Positions 1 to 5,985 of a DNA stretch of 7,983 bases are shown here, one piece after another. The translations under genes were made by a program, and so were the position numbers. This DNA is from Acidobacteriota bacterium (GTDB taxonomy: Bacteria; Acidobacteriota; Terriglobia; Terriglobales; Acidobacteriaceae), in NCBI GenBank assembly GCA_021781255.1, contig JAJXXG010000699.1, positions 1 through 7,983 on the forward strand, written 5' to 3'. Position 1 is the first letter of the stretch. Each line of letters opens with the position of its first letter. The notes beneath the pieces are model-generated. The model had not been told where the DNA came from and searched no databases. It worked only from the letters and a program-made list of their open reading frames with translations.

Positions 1-35
1 TGCAAGGCCGCTTACCTAATCCCTCTATCTTTATG

Positions 36-58
36 ATTCCAAGAAGCGCTTTTGGAAT
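36..58. terminator. Hairpin beside the tRNA-like att fragment
   Basis: The arms ATTCCAA (36-42) and TTGGAAT (52-58) pair perfectly over 7 bp around a 9-nt loop. On the plus strand the stem is followed by TTAA and on the minus strand by CATAAAG, so the U-tract is poor either way. It lies just past the 3' end of the tRNA-like fragment (minus strand), where a tRNA terminator would sit if 1-62 is the original chromosomal flank. A chance dyad is possible. Confidence 0.3.
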
Positions 59-62
59 TTAA

Positions 63-83
63 TGGCGGAGAGAGTGGGATTCG
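63..83 (-). other. Attachment-site candidate: 3' end of a tRNA-Ser-like gene
   Basis: Read on the minus strand, this stretch is CGAATCCCAC followed by TCTCTCCGCCA. That matches the second half of a T-loop, the 3' strand of the T-stem, an acceptor strand and an encoded CCA end, in the style of bacterial tRNA-Ser. The rest of the tRNA is absent: the bases just 5' of it (AAGTG, minus strand) do not restore the T-stem. A tRNA 3' end alone is the usual attL/attR copy left by tyrosine-recombinase integration. Element DNA lies 5' of such a copy, which places the element to the right of position 83. The intact tRNA and second att copy should lie off-window. The tRNA-Ser assignment is from memory of the family. 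Confidence 0.6.
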
Positions 84-100
84 CACTTCTCCATGTCTAA

Positions 101-125
101 TAGAATCTATAAGTTACAGATTCTA
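101..125. repeat. 25-bp near-perfect palindrome next to the att candidate
   Basis: TAGAATCT (101-108) is the exact reverse complement of AGATTCTA (118-125). The interior is A-TAA-G-TTA-C, where TAA and TTA also pair, so only one mismatched pair and the central base break the symmetry. It starts 17 bp inside the presumed element end. This is where integrase core/arm sites or an excisionase site would be expected, but a binding protein cannot be named from sequence. Confidence 0.55.
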
Positions 126-168
126 CGATAAGCCAGATGGGCAGCTTGGGCGGCATGGGCGGATTGGT

Positions 169-188
169 AGCACAAATTAGCACAAATT
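169..188. repeat. Two tandem copies of AGCACAAATT
   Basis: The 10-mer AGCACAAATT occurs twice head to tail (169-178 and 179-188) with no mismatch. A 10-bp period keeps both copies on the same face of the helix. Its place about 90 bp inside the att candidate fits an arm-type integrase or accessory-protein site. This is inference; no further copy was noticed in the window. Confidence 0.45.
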
Positions 189-635
189 GACCGCTTGGGG
201 CCGTACGCGGGTGGGTTTTCCACTCTCGTAAAATATGCTAAATTTCATAGAAAACGCGCAAAATATCCATTTGTTCATAATTGTTTGTTTGTGTAAATTT
301 GAGAGTTGCGGCGCTCTACAGAGGGGATTGCGGCAAGATTTAACCCACCCCACCCCTCTAACGAACTGTTCGGCCCGAGTTCCGACCGCCAGAATGATAG
401 ATAATTCTCGGCATGGGAAAACCTGTGCTGTTATCTGGTGGCCGGGCACCAGCAAATCCACATAGTGCGTTGCTTGGGCTTGCAGTAGTCGTTCTACAGC
501 ATTTTCATTAGGGAGATCTGCGCTGTAGCCACTATGCCCTGCATGGCTCGACGGGTCGGATCGTGCAACCGGCGTTTTGAAGCGCGTATGTCGCAGCGTT
601 GGGCGAGGAAACGAATGGATCATATGTTTGCAAGC
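189..635. other. Gene-poor region upstream of the defence operon
   Basis: I see no convincing coding sequence here. A 148-codon minus-strand reading frame (177-623) starts at an ATG without a ribosome binding site and shows no family features. Two dyads are visible: AGAGGGG (320-326) with CCCCTCT (353-359), and CTGGTG (435-440) with CACCAG (447-452) around GCCGGG. Neither has a clear U-tract. Positions 230-300 are AT-rich, and the rest is mixed. The promoter of the ATPase gene should lie in the right part, but no convincing -35/-10 pair could be chosen by eye. Confidence 0.4.
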
Positions 636-642
636 GAGGTGA
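636..642 (+). promoter_or_regulatory. Ribosome binding site fixing the ATPase start
   Basis: GAGGTGA lies 4-5 nt before the ATG at 647. The same reading frame opens earlier with TTG at 599, but that codon has no Shine-Dalgarno sequence and would add 16 residues that do not resemble the family. The ATG at 647 is therefore the better start. Confidence 0.7.
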
Positions 643-646
643 CGTT

Positions 647-1978
647 ATGACTGACCCAACCCAGAGGAAATATGTGGTGAGGGTAAGAATTCAAGATCTC
701 TTCGGTCAATATTCGTATGATCTGAAGCCAAAAGCTGAAGGAGATTCACTTTCCCAGCTATTTCTGCTCTACGGGGAGAACGGCACCGGAAAAACAAAAA
801 TACTCTGGCTGCTGAATCACCTTCTTTCGAAGGAAACTGGCGAAGGGCATCGCACGTTCTTGGCGAAAACACAATTCAAAGAACTCGCCGTCTACCTGAA
901 CGACGGGACTGTAATCTCTGCAACTAGATCCACACCCACAATCGGCAATTTTCGCATTGCGCTTGACCAGAGTTCCAAAACGATATTCTTTGACTATAAA
1001 GTCAACGAGCGCGGGGTCGTTCCCTCCGATGTTACGAATGAACCCGGACATCAGTCATTTCACAGCGCGCTTCCAAATCTCCGCATTACCATTCTCCCGG
1101 ACGACCGGAAAGTCAACGCAGAAAGGACTTTCTATGCTCGAAGACTCGCCGCTGCTAGAGAAGCTCCCGATTTCCTTCAGTTTGTATCTGATGGCGAGGA
1201 CGACAAAGACCCCTCTGCATTGGAACCTGCCCTGACAGGTTTGCGAAGTTGGGCCACTAGGCGAGCACTAGAAGGTTCTAACCTTGGACAGCGTGATGTA
1301 AACGCGATCTATGCCGACTTACTAAAGCGACTTTCACAGACCGACGAGCATTCGGAGCAGGTCTCCGTGCTTCTGGATAGACTCAACACTCAGGGTGAGA
1401 GAAGCGCTCAGTTCAGCCGATTTGGTCTTTCATCAGCGGTTGATGTCGGCGCAATAATCAAGACATTCTCAGATTCTCAATCGTCCAGACAGCAGATCAT
1501 GACTCAAGTTATCAAGCCTTACCTGGACAGTAATGAGGCAAGGTTTGCAGCTCTCGACTCACTTCGGGGGATTCTGACCACCTTCGTGGATGAGTTGAAC
1601 ATTCGATTCTTCAAACATAAAAATCTGAGCTTTGATCTCGGTGCTGGTGTGCAGATCACGTCAAACGGAAGTAAGCTCGATCCCAAAGTGCTTTCATCTG
1701 GCGAACGTCAACTTCTCGTGCTCTTTTGCAATGTGGCTCAAGCGAGCGATCGGGACTCAATTTTCATTATCGACGAGCCAGAGCTTTCTCTCAATGTCGA
1801 TTGGCAGCGGAATCTCATTAGTGCCCTCCAGAAACTTGCGGCAGGAAACATTCAGTTCATATTCGCAACGCACTCGTTGGAATTGCTTGCACGACACAGG
1901 TCCAACGTTGCCGAGTTAATTGGTAAACCCTCAGCAGGTTCGACTGCTGTACAGACTAAGCAGGAAACTCAAGAATGA
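647..1978 (+). CDS. ariA: PARIS-like AriA ATPase (ABC/AAA family)
   Basis: The 443-aa protein has the full ATP-binding cassette set: Walker A GENGTGKT (43-50) after a short N-terminal beta-rich stretch; a signature LSSGERQ (349-355); Walker B SIFIIDEPELSL (371-382) with D376 and E377; and an H-loop FATHS (406-410). About 290 residues separate Walker A from the signature. They form an insert rich in charged helices, as in SMC/Rad50/OLD-like ATPases. Length, motifs and the overlap (ATGA at 1975-1978) with a DUF4435 gene match AriA of PARIS. AriA is known to form a ring-like ATPase scaffold that holds AriB inactive and releases it when a phage anti-restriction protein such as T7 Ocr is sensed. 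All nucleotide-binding residues look intact, so the gene appears functional. Alternatives are another OLD/RloC-like ATPase or a generic AAA partner of DUF4435. The role is inferred from motifs and gene order. Confidence 0.85.
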   Translation: MTDPTQRKYVVRVRIQDLFGQYSYDLKPKAEGDSLSQLFLLYGENGTGKTKILWLLNHLLSKETGEGHRTFLAKTQFKELAVYLNDGTVISATRSTPTIGNFRIALDQSSKTIFFDYKVNERGVVPSDVTNEPGHQSFHSALPNLRITILPDDRKVNAERTFYARRLAAAREAPDFLQFVSDGEDDKDPSALEPALTGLRSWATRRALEGSNLGQRDVNAIYADLLKRLSQTDEHSEQVSVLLDRLNTQGERSAQFSRFGLSSAVDVGAIIKTFSDSQSSRQQIMTQVIKPYLDSNEARFAALDSLRGILTTFVDELNIRFFKHKNLSFDLGAGVQITSNGSKLDPKVLSSGERQLLVLFCNVAQASDRDSIFIIDEPELSLNVDWQRNLISALQKLAAGNIQFIFATHSLELLARHRSNVAELIGKPSAGSTAVQTKQETQE

Positions 1979-2889
1979 GCGACCAATGGAGCCTGGAGGC
2001 ACTGATTGCACGCTATGAGTTCCATCCTCACTTTAAAGAGATCTACGTGGAGGGCGAAGGAGACATTGGGTTGTACCAGCTGTTTCTGGAGGAGATGGGC
2101 AGGAACGATGTGCATGTTTATCCAATATCCGCTGTCTCGATCCCTCCAGACCCTGTGGATGGCTTGCAGATTAGGCAGCTAGACTCAGGAAGTCGAAGAT
2201 CGGCCGTAATATCACTTGCACTAGCACTAGAGGCAAAGATTTCTCAGGAAGCGCGTTTGGTCACTTGTATCGCTGATGCTGATACGCAACACATCCAGCC
2301 CGAGGATTTCGCAACGCAATTCCTCTTTTTCACTGACTACACAAGCATCGAGATTTACGCTTTCAAAGCGTCCTTTATCTCCCGAATCATGCGTATCGGT
2401 TCACCGAACACGCAAATAGACGCGGAGGATTTCCTTGTAAATATAACCGTTGTCCTGGAGGCGCTTTTTAGCATTCGCGTAGCCAACTATAGGCTCGGAT
2501 GGGGACTTAAATGGATTTCGCCGACTAGTAATTGCCAATACGAAAACGGTGTGGTCACATTCGACCAGAACTCCTTTCTGAATAGGTATCTAAATACGAA
2601 AGGAAAACTGGCAAATAAATCAGAATTCATGAATGAAGTCGAGGCCGTTCGGGCGTCATTCGAGTTAGACCATCGGAAGCAGATTAGAGGGCACGATTTC
2701 GTTGAGATAGTAACGTGGTATCTCAGAAAAATGGCCTATCATGCCTTTAGCAAATTCTCTGAAGAGGTCATTCGACACAATCTCCTTTCGCAACTTCGGA
2801 AGGGCGATCTAGCGAGCGAGACACTTTTCAAGTCAATTCTGGAGCGATACCCCGAGTCAGAACTCCAAAGCATAGGATTGAATAACTAG
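1975..2889 (+). CDS. ariB: PARIS-like AriB, DUF4435/TOPRIM nuclease effector
   Basis: The 304-aa protein begins 4 nt inside the ATPase gene, with AGGAAA about 8 nt before its ATG, so the two are translationally coupled. The N-terminus has the DUF4435 signature FKEIYVEGEGDIGLYQLF (20-37). E26 occupies the first acidic position of a TOPRIM fold, and VTCIADAD (96-103) gives the DxD motif at D101/D103. YTSIEIYAF (122-130) and RGHDFVEIV (238-246) are further blocks typical of the family. In PARIS, AriB is the toxic effector: once released from AriA it cuts host tRNA (tRNA-Lys in the studied E. coli system) and stops translation, so the phage is not produced. The target here cannot be read from sequence. 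The acidic residues are present, so activity is plausible. No terminator is visible after the stop; convergent recombinase debris begins 28 bp on. Confidence 0.82.
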   Translation: MSDQWSLEALIARYEFHPHFKEIYVEGEGDIGLYQLFLEEMGRNDVHVYPISAVSIPPDPVDGLQIRQLDSGSRRSAVISLALALEAKISQEARLVTCIADADTQHIQPEDFATQFLFFTDYTSIEIYAFKASFISRIMRIGSPNTQIDAEDFLVNITVVLEALFSIRVANYRLGWGLKWISPTSNCQYENGVVTFDQNSFLNRYLNTKGKLANKSEFMNEVEAVRASFELDHRKQIRGHDFVEIVTWYLRKMAYHAFSKFSEEVIRHNLLSQLRKGDLASETLFKSILERYPESELQSIGLNN

Positions 2890-2917
2890 GGCACCGGACT
2901 GCATCCATGCCGCACCG

Positions 2918-3202
2918 CTATCTGAGTAAGCTGATTTGCTGGTGCGCCGCTAGCAAGTCGGCCTCCGCAAGGTGGCAGTATCGCTGTGTGGTCGCAAGGT
3001 CAGCGTGTCCCAATATCCGCTGTAGAGCAAGCGCGTTCCCACCCCGGCGAAGGCAGTAAGAAGCATAGCTGTGCTGGGCCGCGTGGAGCGTCCCGGCTGG
3101 CGGCTCAAAGCCTATCGTTCGGTAGAGTTGCTTGACGCTGCGGAGACATCCCTCCGGCCCCCGTTCGCGGTTCGAGATTACGTCGTTCCCCGAAAACCAC
3201 TT
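2918..3202 (-). pseudogene. Tyrosine recombinase (integrase) C-terminal remnant 1
   Basis: Minus-strand translation of these 94 codons gives the end of a phage-type tyrosine recombinase: KWFSGNDV at the start, then HAAQHSYASYCLRRGGN (40-56), ALQRILGHADLATTQRY (59-75), and a tail ADLLAAHQQISLLR before TAG at 2920-2918. LGH gives the C-terminal catalytic His (H66), and Y75 is at the catalytic Tyr position. In the HxxR box the expected Arg is Gln (Q43, codon CAG at 3076-3074), one G-to-A step from CGG. There is no in-frame start codon at a plausible position, and TAG (3205-3203) lies directly upstream, so the N-terminal two thirds are missing. This is a relic, not an active integrase. It lies convergent to the defence operon. 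Confidence 0.85.
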
Positions 3203-3210
3203 CTAACTTG

Positions 3211-3381
3211 TTATTTGGAAAGCAGGCTCACGCGCTCATGCACGGCCTGAAGGTCCGCATTCGTCATGTGCGCCTAACGCTTCGTTGTCTCAAGGTCCGA
3301 ATGTCCCATCACCTTCTGCAAGAGAAATACGTCTCCACCTCGACGCAAGTAGGCGGCTACCCCGTCTCAGCTCTTGTCATG
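3211..3381 (-). pseudogene. Tyrosine recombinase C-terminal remnant 2, catalytic Tyr replaced by amber
   Basis: One minus-strand frame reads VAAYLRRGGDVFLLQKVMGH (codons 8-27), then SDLETTKR, a TAG stop (3276-3274), and AHMTNADLQAVHERVSLLSK ending in TAA at 3213-3211. This is the last catalytic block of a tyrosine recombinase. The family reads TT-x-RYAH here, so the amber codon sits exactly at the nucleophilic tyrosine. Further upstream, HDKS (codons 1-4) aligns with the HxxR box but has Ser for Arg, and TGA follows (3369-3367). These first codons lie beside repeat sequence, so secure homology starts at about 3360. The tail resembles remnant 1 (ADL-x-A-x-H, SLL) but is clearly diverged. Only 8 bp separate the two remnants. 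Confidence 0.78.
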
Positions 3382-3382
3382 T

Positions 3383-3475
3383 CCGTCTCAGTCCATTACT
3401 TAGAGGTGGGGAATGCAGAGCGAGTGTGAGCGAGCGATGGATTCACCATCTCCTTCTTATATGGAACATTAGTGG
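3383..3475. repeat. Imperfect ~95-bp repeat, copy A
   Basis: This 93-bp unit runs from CCGTCTCA (3383-3390) to an exact 21-bp block (3455-3475) that reads TCTTATATGGAACATT and onward. The middle is G-rich and purine-rich (GAGCGAG motifs). Copy B has the same ends and a diverged middle. A third CCGTCTCAG at 3362-3370 marks a further partial end just inside the recombinase relic. On the minus strand the 21-bp block encodes TNVPYK in one frame. It looks like a non-coding or mobile-derived repeat, family unknown. Confidence 0.6.
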
Positions 3476-3505
3476 GCAGCCGGGTACTGCTATTGTCCTT
3501 ATCTT

Positions 3506-3601
3506 CCGTCTCAACTTTGTTCAGAGATGGGAAGTGGAGCGAGCGAGCACAACGCGAGTGAGCTACGCTTCTCAGCTCTCTCTTATATGGAACATTAGTG
3601 G
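3506..3601. repeat. Imperfect ~95-bp repeat, copy B
   Basis: This 96-bp unit has the same left end CCGTCTCA (3506-3513) and an identical 21-bp right end (3581-3601) as copy A, in the same orientation, separated by a 30-bp spacer (3476-3505). Its minus-strand end abuts the stop codon of the adjacent gene. A 69-codon minus-strand frame (3605-3396, GTG start overlapping that stop as GTGA) runs through both copies and repeats the peptide TNVPYK. The low-complexity middle argues against a real protein, but a short coupled ORF cannot be excluded. Confidence 0.6.
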
Positions 3602-4009
3602 TCACTCCACACGGTTGCGCCTAACCCATTCCGGGCCACGGTTGATACCGTTCTTGCGCAGTAGCCAGGCCATCTGACGGTTAGATAGTCTAGGATTCTC
3701 TGACATAATTGCCCGTGCTCTTTCGTCTTGGCCGTCCACGTTACTGCGAGCGCCGCGCTTGCCCTTGCCGTGAATCATCCAGCGACGGCGGCTTAACCAA
3801 CCAAGCGGGCGCTCATGCTGCTCGCCAACGTTTGCCAAGACCGCTTGAAGTTCGCGCAGAGACAGATGGGGATTGGCCGCCATGAGCAGCCAAGGAAAGA
3901 CCGCTTTGTCCTTGAAGTCCCGAACGTCAATCGTGAGGTTGACGGTACGGACTCGCTTCCGTCCGTACCTATCAGGCTCATCAAGTGTGAGCGTCCATGT
4001 ATCCTCCAT
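3602..4009 (-). CDS. Small protein with two tandem HTH-like repeats
   Basis: The 135-aa product is basic and has an internal duplication. Residues 46-77 (NPHLSLRELQAVLANVG... ending GWLSRRRW) and 105-132 (NPRLSNRQMAWLLRKNG... ending EWVRRNR) share the pattern NP-x-LS-x-R, a hydrophobic helix, then G and a W/R-rich end. Each looks like a helix-turn-helix of the kind found in resolvase or transposase DNA-binding modules. The N-terminus (WTLTLDEPDRYGRKRVRTVNLTIDV, split here as residues 5-14 and 15-29) resembles beta strands. The ATG at 4009 overlaps the previous gene's TGA by one base (TGATG), so the two are probably coupled. A DNA-binding or packaging-related role is possible. I do not recognise the family. 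Confidence 0.7.
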   Translation of the reverse strand: MEDTWTLTLDEPDRYGRKRVRTVNLTIDVRDFKDKAVFPWLLMAANPHLSLRELQAVLANVGEQHERPLGWLSRRRWMIHGKGKRGARSNVDGQDERARAIMSENPRLSNRQMAWLLRKNGINRGPEWVRRNRVE

Positions 4010-4335
4010 CAGAGTCCCTCGCCGCTCAGTTTGGCCCTGATCTTCCGCTTGCTTGATCCCCGGCTTGTGGGTTTGCCACTCATCCGGGCAATGGTGGCGT
4101 CATTACCTACGAACGACAGACCCGCGCTTAAAGCCGTATCGAAGATGCCCGCCACAGTGGCGTCCGGGACGGTTGTGCGTATCTTCACTACGGTCCGCAC
4201 GAACTTGACGGCCACATCTTCAGGGAGGCCCTCAGAGAGCAGCTTCTCTACTGCGGACTCAACGGCCTCCGCCTTGTCCCAATCGGCATCTGACAGGCTC
4301 TTAAAATACTCATCATTGGTCATCAACTTCTCCAT
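4009..4335 (-). CDS. Hypothetical phage-region protein, 108 aa
   Basis: The ATG at 4335 is preceded by GCGGAGGATAT, a strong Shine-Dalgarno at normal spacing. This rejects the longer upstream frame reaching 4491, whose extra residues come from structured intergenic DNA. The protein begins MEKLMTNDEYFKSLSDADWD and has an acidic, helical first half. Its basic Ser/Arg/Lys-rich tail (about 84-104, SGKPTSRGSSKRKIRAKL) could bind nucleic acid. There is no membrane segment or known catalytic motif. It follows the capsid gene after a 273-bp structured gap and is coupled to the HTH-repeat gene. This slot often holds head-completion or decoration proteins in phages, but nothing in the sequence proves that. 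Confidence 0.7.
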   Translation of the reverse strand: MEKLMTNDEYFKSLSDADWDKAEAVESAVEKLLSEGLPEDVAVKFVRTVVKIRTTVPDATVAGIFDTALSAGLSFVGNDATIARMSGKPTSRGSSKRKIRAKLSGEGL

Positions 4336-4419
4336 ATATCCTCCGCTTGTTGGCTGAGCGCCACAACGCTCCGTAATTGCATTACAAGGCGCGTTTGATC
4401 TCCTGGTTTTTGAAAGAAT

Positions 4420-4456
4420 GCCCGGCTTTGACGGTGTGCTCACATCGAAGCCGGGC
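4420..4456 (-). terminator. Strong hairpin before the 108-aa gene
   Basis: GCCCGGCTT (4420-4428) is the exact reverse complement of AAGCCGGGC (4448-4456). The interior is itself partly symmetric (TGTG at 4434-4437 with CACA at 4441-4444). In minus-strand RNA the stem is followed by AUUCUUUC, a weak U-rich tract. It could be an intrinsic terminator or attenuator limiting readthrough from capsid into the two downstream genes, or an RNA-processing or stability element. Confidence 0.5.
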
Positions 4457-4463
4457 TGAATGA

Positions 4464-4557
4464 CCGCGCATGGTTGAGTTGGGGCAGTCACGCCCTTGCG
4501 GGGCCATGCGCGGGGCCTGTCCCCGCAATCTGAATAGGTCGGTACTCCGGCCCCAAC
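4464..4557 (-). ncRNA. Candidate structured RNA with H-type pseudoknot
   Basis: Two perfect stems cross each other here. Stem 1 pairs 4496-4503 (TTGCGGGG) with 4521-4528 (CCCCGCAA). Stem 2 pairs 4464-4473 (CCGCGCATGG) with 4504-4513 (CCATGCGCGG). In minus-strand RNA this gives an 8-bp stem, a 7-nt loop, a 10-bp stem, no bases between the stems and a 22-nt closing loop, which is sterically reasonable. Another hairpin (GGGC 4482-4485 with GCCC 4492-4495) sits in the long loop. An alternative 8-bp pairing joins 4478-4485 with 4550-4557, and a competing 6-bp hairpin uses 4510-4515 with 4521-4526. Competing pairings suggest a switch or a folded RNA between capsid and the next gene. No known RNA family was recognised. 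Confidence 0.4.
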
Positions 4558-4583
4558 GCTTAGGCTGAGGCCGTTTCCCTGAA

Positions 4584-4603
4584 CGTCAGTTATCCGACTG
4601 ACG
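4584..4603 (-). terminator. Hairpin just after the capsid stop codon
   Basis: CGTCAGT (4584-4590) and ACTGACG (4597-4603) pair perfectly over 7 bp around a 6-nt loop, beginning 5 bp after the capsid stop codon (TAA at 4611-4609, minus strand). The sequence that follows in the RNA (UUCAGGGAAACGG) has no U-tract, so this is more likely an RNA-end or stability hairpin than a classical terminator. Confidence 0.4.
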
Positions 4604-4608
4604 GCGGG

Positions 4609-5985
4609 TTACGAGTGAGAGATGGTGATTGCCTGGATAGCTTCCGCGCGCCTCACCTTTGCGTCAATGCGGCGGTATGCAAGGATGCCCATCTGCCCCT
4701 GACTGGCCCAAGGCTGATCGAGCAGCTTGACGTTGATGCCATCGCCACCACGGACGCCGATGATGTATCCCTGCTTAAAGTCACCGTAGAGGATTGGCGT
4801 CACGCCCGCTGAGGTTGCAGTGGGCAGCGCCGGAGCGTTGACATCGTACATGACAGGCTTGCCAAGGATGCGCTCCGTTCCGTCTGAGTCCACCGTAAAC
4901 ACGGGCACAAAGAGGTTGCTTTGCATCTGTGCGCGGCGGATCGCCAAGCCGGTGGCGCGGCTCATGACCCAAGCGGCGTTAGCCTGGTACGCGGGCTTCA
5001 GCGTGGCGGTTACATCAAAGAGGGAATCAAGCAAGAGCGTGCCGTCCGTGGCCGCGCCGGTCAACTGGTACGGTGTGCCCGTGCCCGTGCCGGTGTTGCC
5101 AAAGACACCCTGTGCCTGATTGACACCTGTGCCCGTGGCAAGCAGCGAGTCCTCAAGGATGCGCTGACCCTTCAGCAGATCATCAACGATGAACGACTGA
5201 AACATCTCAACATCCTGGAGCAGCTCCCATGAAGCAAGCCGGAGAGCGCCCGCCATGTACGCGGACAGCTCAATCTGTCCCAACGTTGGGTCAGTCCCGC
5301 CAAAGGTGGCAATGGTGCCGGTGGACTCAGACTTGAGTGCGGACGTTCCAAAGCTAGCTTGCTGCGGAATCTTGATGTCCGTGGCCGTTGGAATGACCAT
5401 CGAAGCATCAAAGATGCCAAGGTCCGGCAGGGCAAGCGGGACAACCTGCTGAAGCGTTGGGACACTGATAGCGTACCCGCCCGCCGCGTCAGAGCTGCCT
5501 TGGCTGCCCTCATACATCGCTGCCGCCATGCCGCCCTTCAGGAATGAACCGTTAGGCGTGCGCTGCCGTGTGTACAGCTCCGAACCGGGAATGTGGTAGC
5601 CGCCCTGTCCGTCCGCGCCCGCCATAAGTTCATCGCCGTGGGCCTTGCCTCCCGTGCGGAGGAAGGACACCAAGGCGCTCTTGTATTCAGGCTTGACCGT
5701 TGCCGCCCAATTGGGGGGAGTTGCAACCGTCTGCATGAGGCCCATTGCACTGGGCGGGACATCCATCATGCCAAGGCCGGGCATACCGTTTGGAAAGTTG
5801 GCCCGGATGGTGTTCATGCGCTCGCGTGCCTTAATCTGCCCTTGAAGCGCCTCAGCCTTCTTCATTTGGTTTTCGTACTGCTCTTCCTCTGCCTTGGTCA
5901 TCGTGTGGTCTTTAGGACCAAGTAGCGTTTCTGCTGCGGCAAGAGACTCCTTGTACTGCTGCTTCAAATCAAAGAGATTCGTCAT
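4609..5985 (-). CDS. HK97-fold phage major capsid protein
   Basis: The 458-aa protein starts at ATG 5985 with AAAGGAA about 8 nt upstream. The longer frame to 6195 begins at a GTG inside structured leader sequence and is rejected. Residues 1-65 are charged and helical (LKQQYKESLAAAETLL, KAEEEQYENQMKKAEALQ), as in the delta/scaffold domain of HK97-type capsids. A Gly/Ala-rich linker follows. The core begins near GGYAISVP (169-176), with LALPDLGIFDASMVIPT typical of the fold. The C-terminal part has GDFKQGY (401-407) and GVRGGDG, usual for phage_capsid (PF05065) proteins. It would form the icosahedral shell, with the coil probably removed by a maturation protease. No protease, portal or terminase gene is in the window, and the flanking genes are unfamiliar. 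The frame is intact. Confidence 0.93.
   Translation of the reverse strand: MTNLFDLKQQYKESLAAAETLLGPKDHTMTKAEEEQYENQMKKAEALQGQIKARERMNTIRANFPNGMPGLGMMDVPPSAMGLMQTVATPPNWAATVKPEYKSALVSFLRTGGKAHGDELMAGADGQGGYHIPGSELYTRQRTPNGSFLKGGMAAAMYEGSQGSSDAAGGYAISVPTLQQVVPLALPDLGIFDASMVIPTATDIKIPQQASFGTSALKSESTGTIATFGGTDPTLGQIELSAYMAGALRLASWELLQDVEMFQSFIVDDLLKGQRILEDSLLATGTGVNQAQGVFGNTGTGTGTPYQLTGAATDGTLLLDSLFDVTATLKPAYQANAAWVMSRATGLAIRRAQMQSNLFVPVFTVDSDGTERILGKPVMYDVNAPALPTATSAGVTPILYGDFKQGYIIGVRGGDGINVKLLDQPWASQGQMGILAYRRIDAKVRRAEAIQAITISHS

Noticed and set aside
177..623. 148-codon minus-strand open frame
   Set aside because: It lacks a ribosome binding site and has an Arg/Pro/Ser/His-rich composition. 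No recognisable domain is seen, and it ends across the 10-bp tandem repeat. It is treated as chance, though a decayed gene is possible.
599..646. N-terminal extension of the ATPase from a TTG
   Set aside because: There is no Shine-Dalgarno before the TTG, while GAGGTGA precedes the ATG at 647.
3396..3605. Minus-strand 69-codon frame with repeated TNVPYK
   Set aside because: It is produced by the two copies of the ~95-bp repeat. The GTGA overlap with the previous gene kept it under consideration, but coding capacity is unconvincing.
3208..3677. Plus-strand frames of 73 and 130 codons
   Set aside because: They run antisense to recombinase relic 2, through the repeats and into the HTH-repeat gene, have no family features, and are shadows.
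3815..4357. Plus-strand 180-codon frame
   Set aside because: It lies antisense to two coupled minus-strand genes with good ribosome binding sites.
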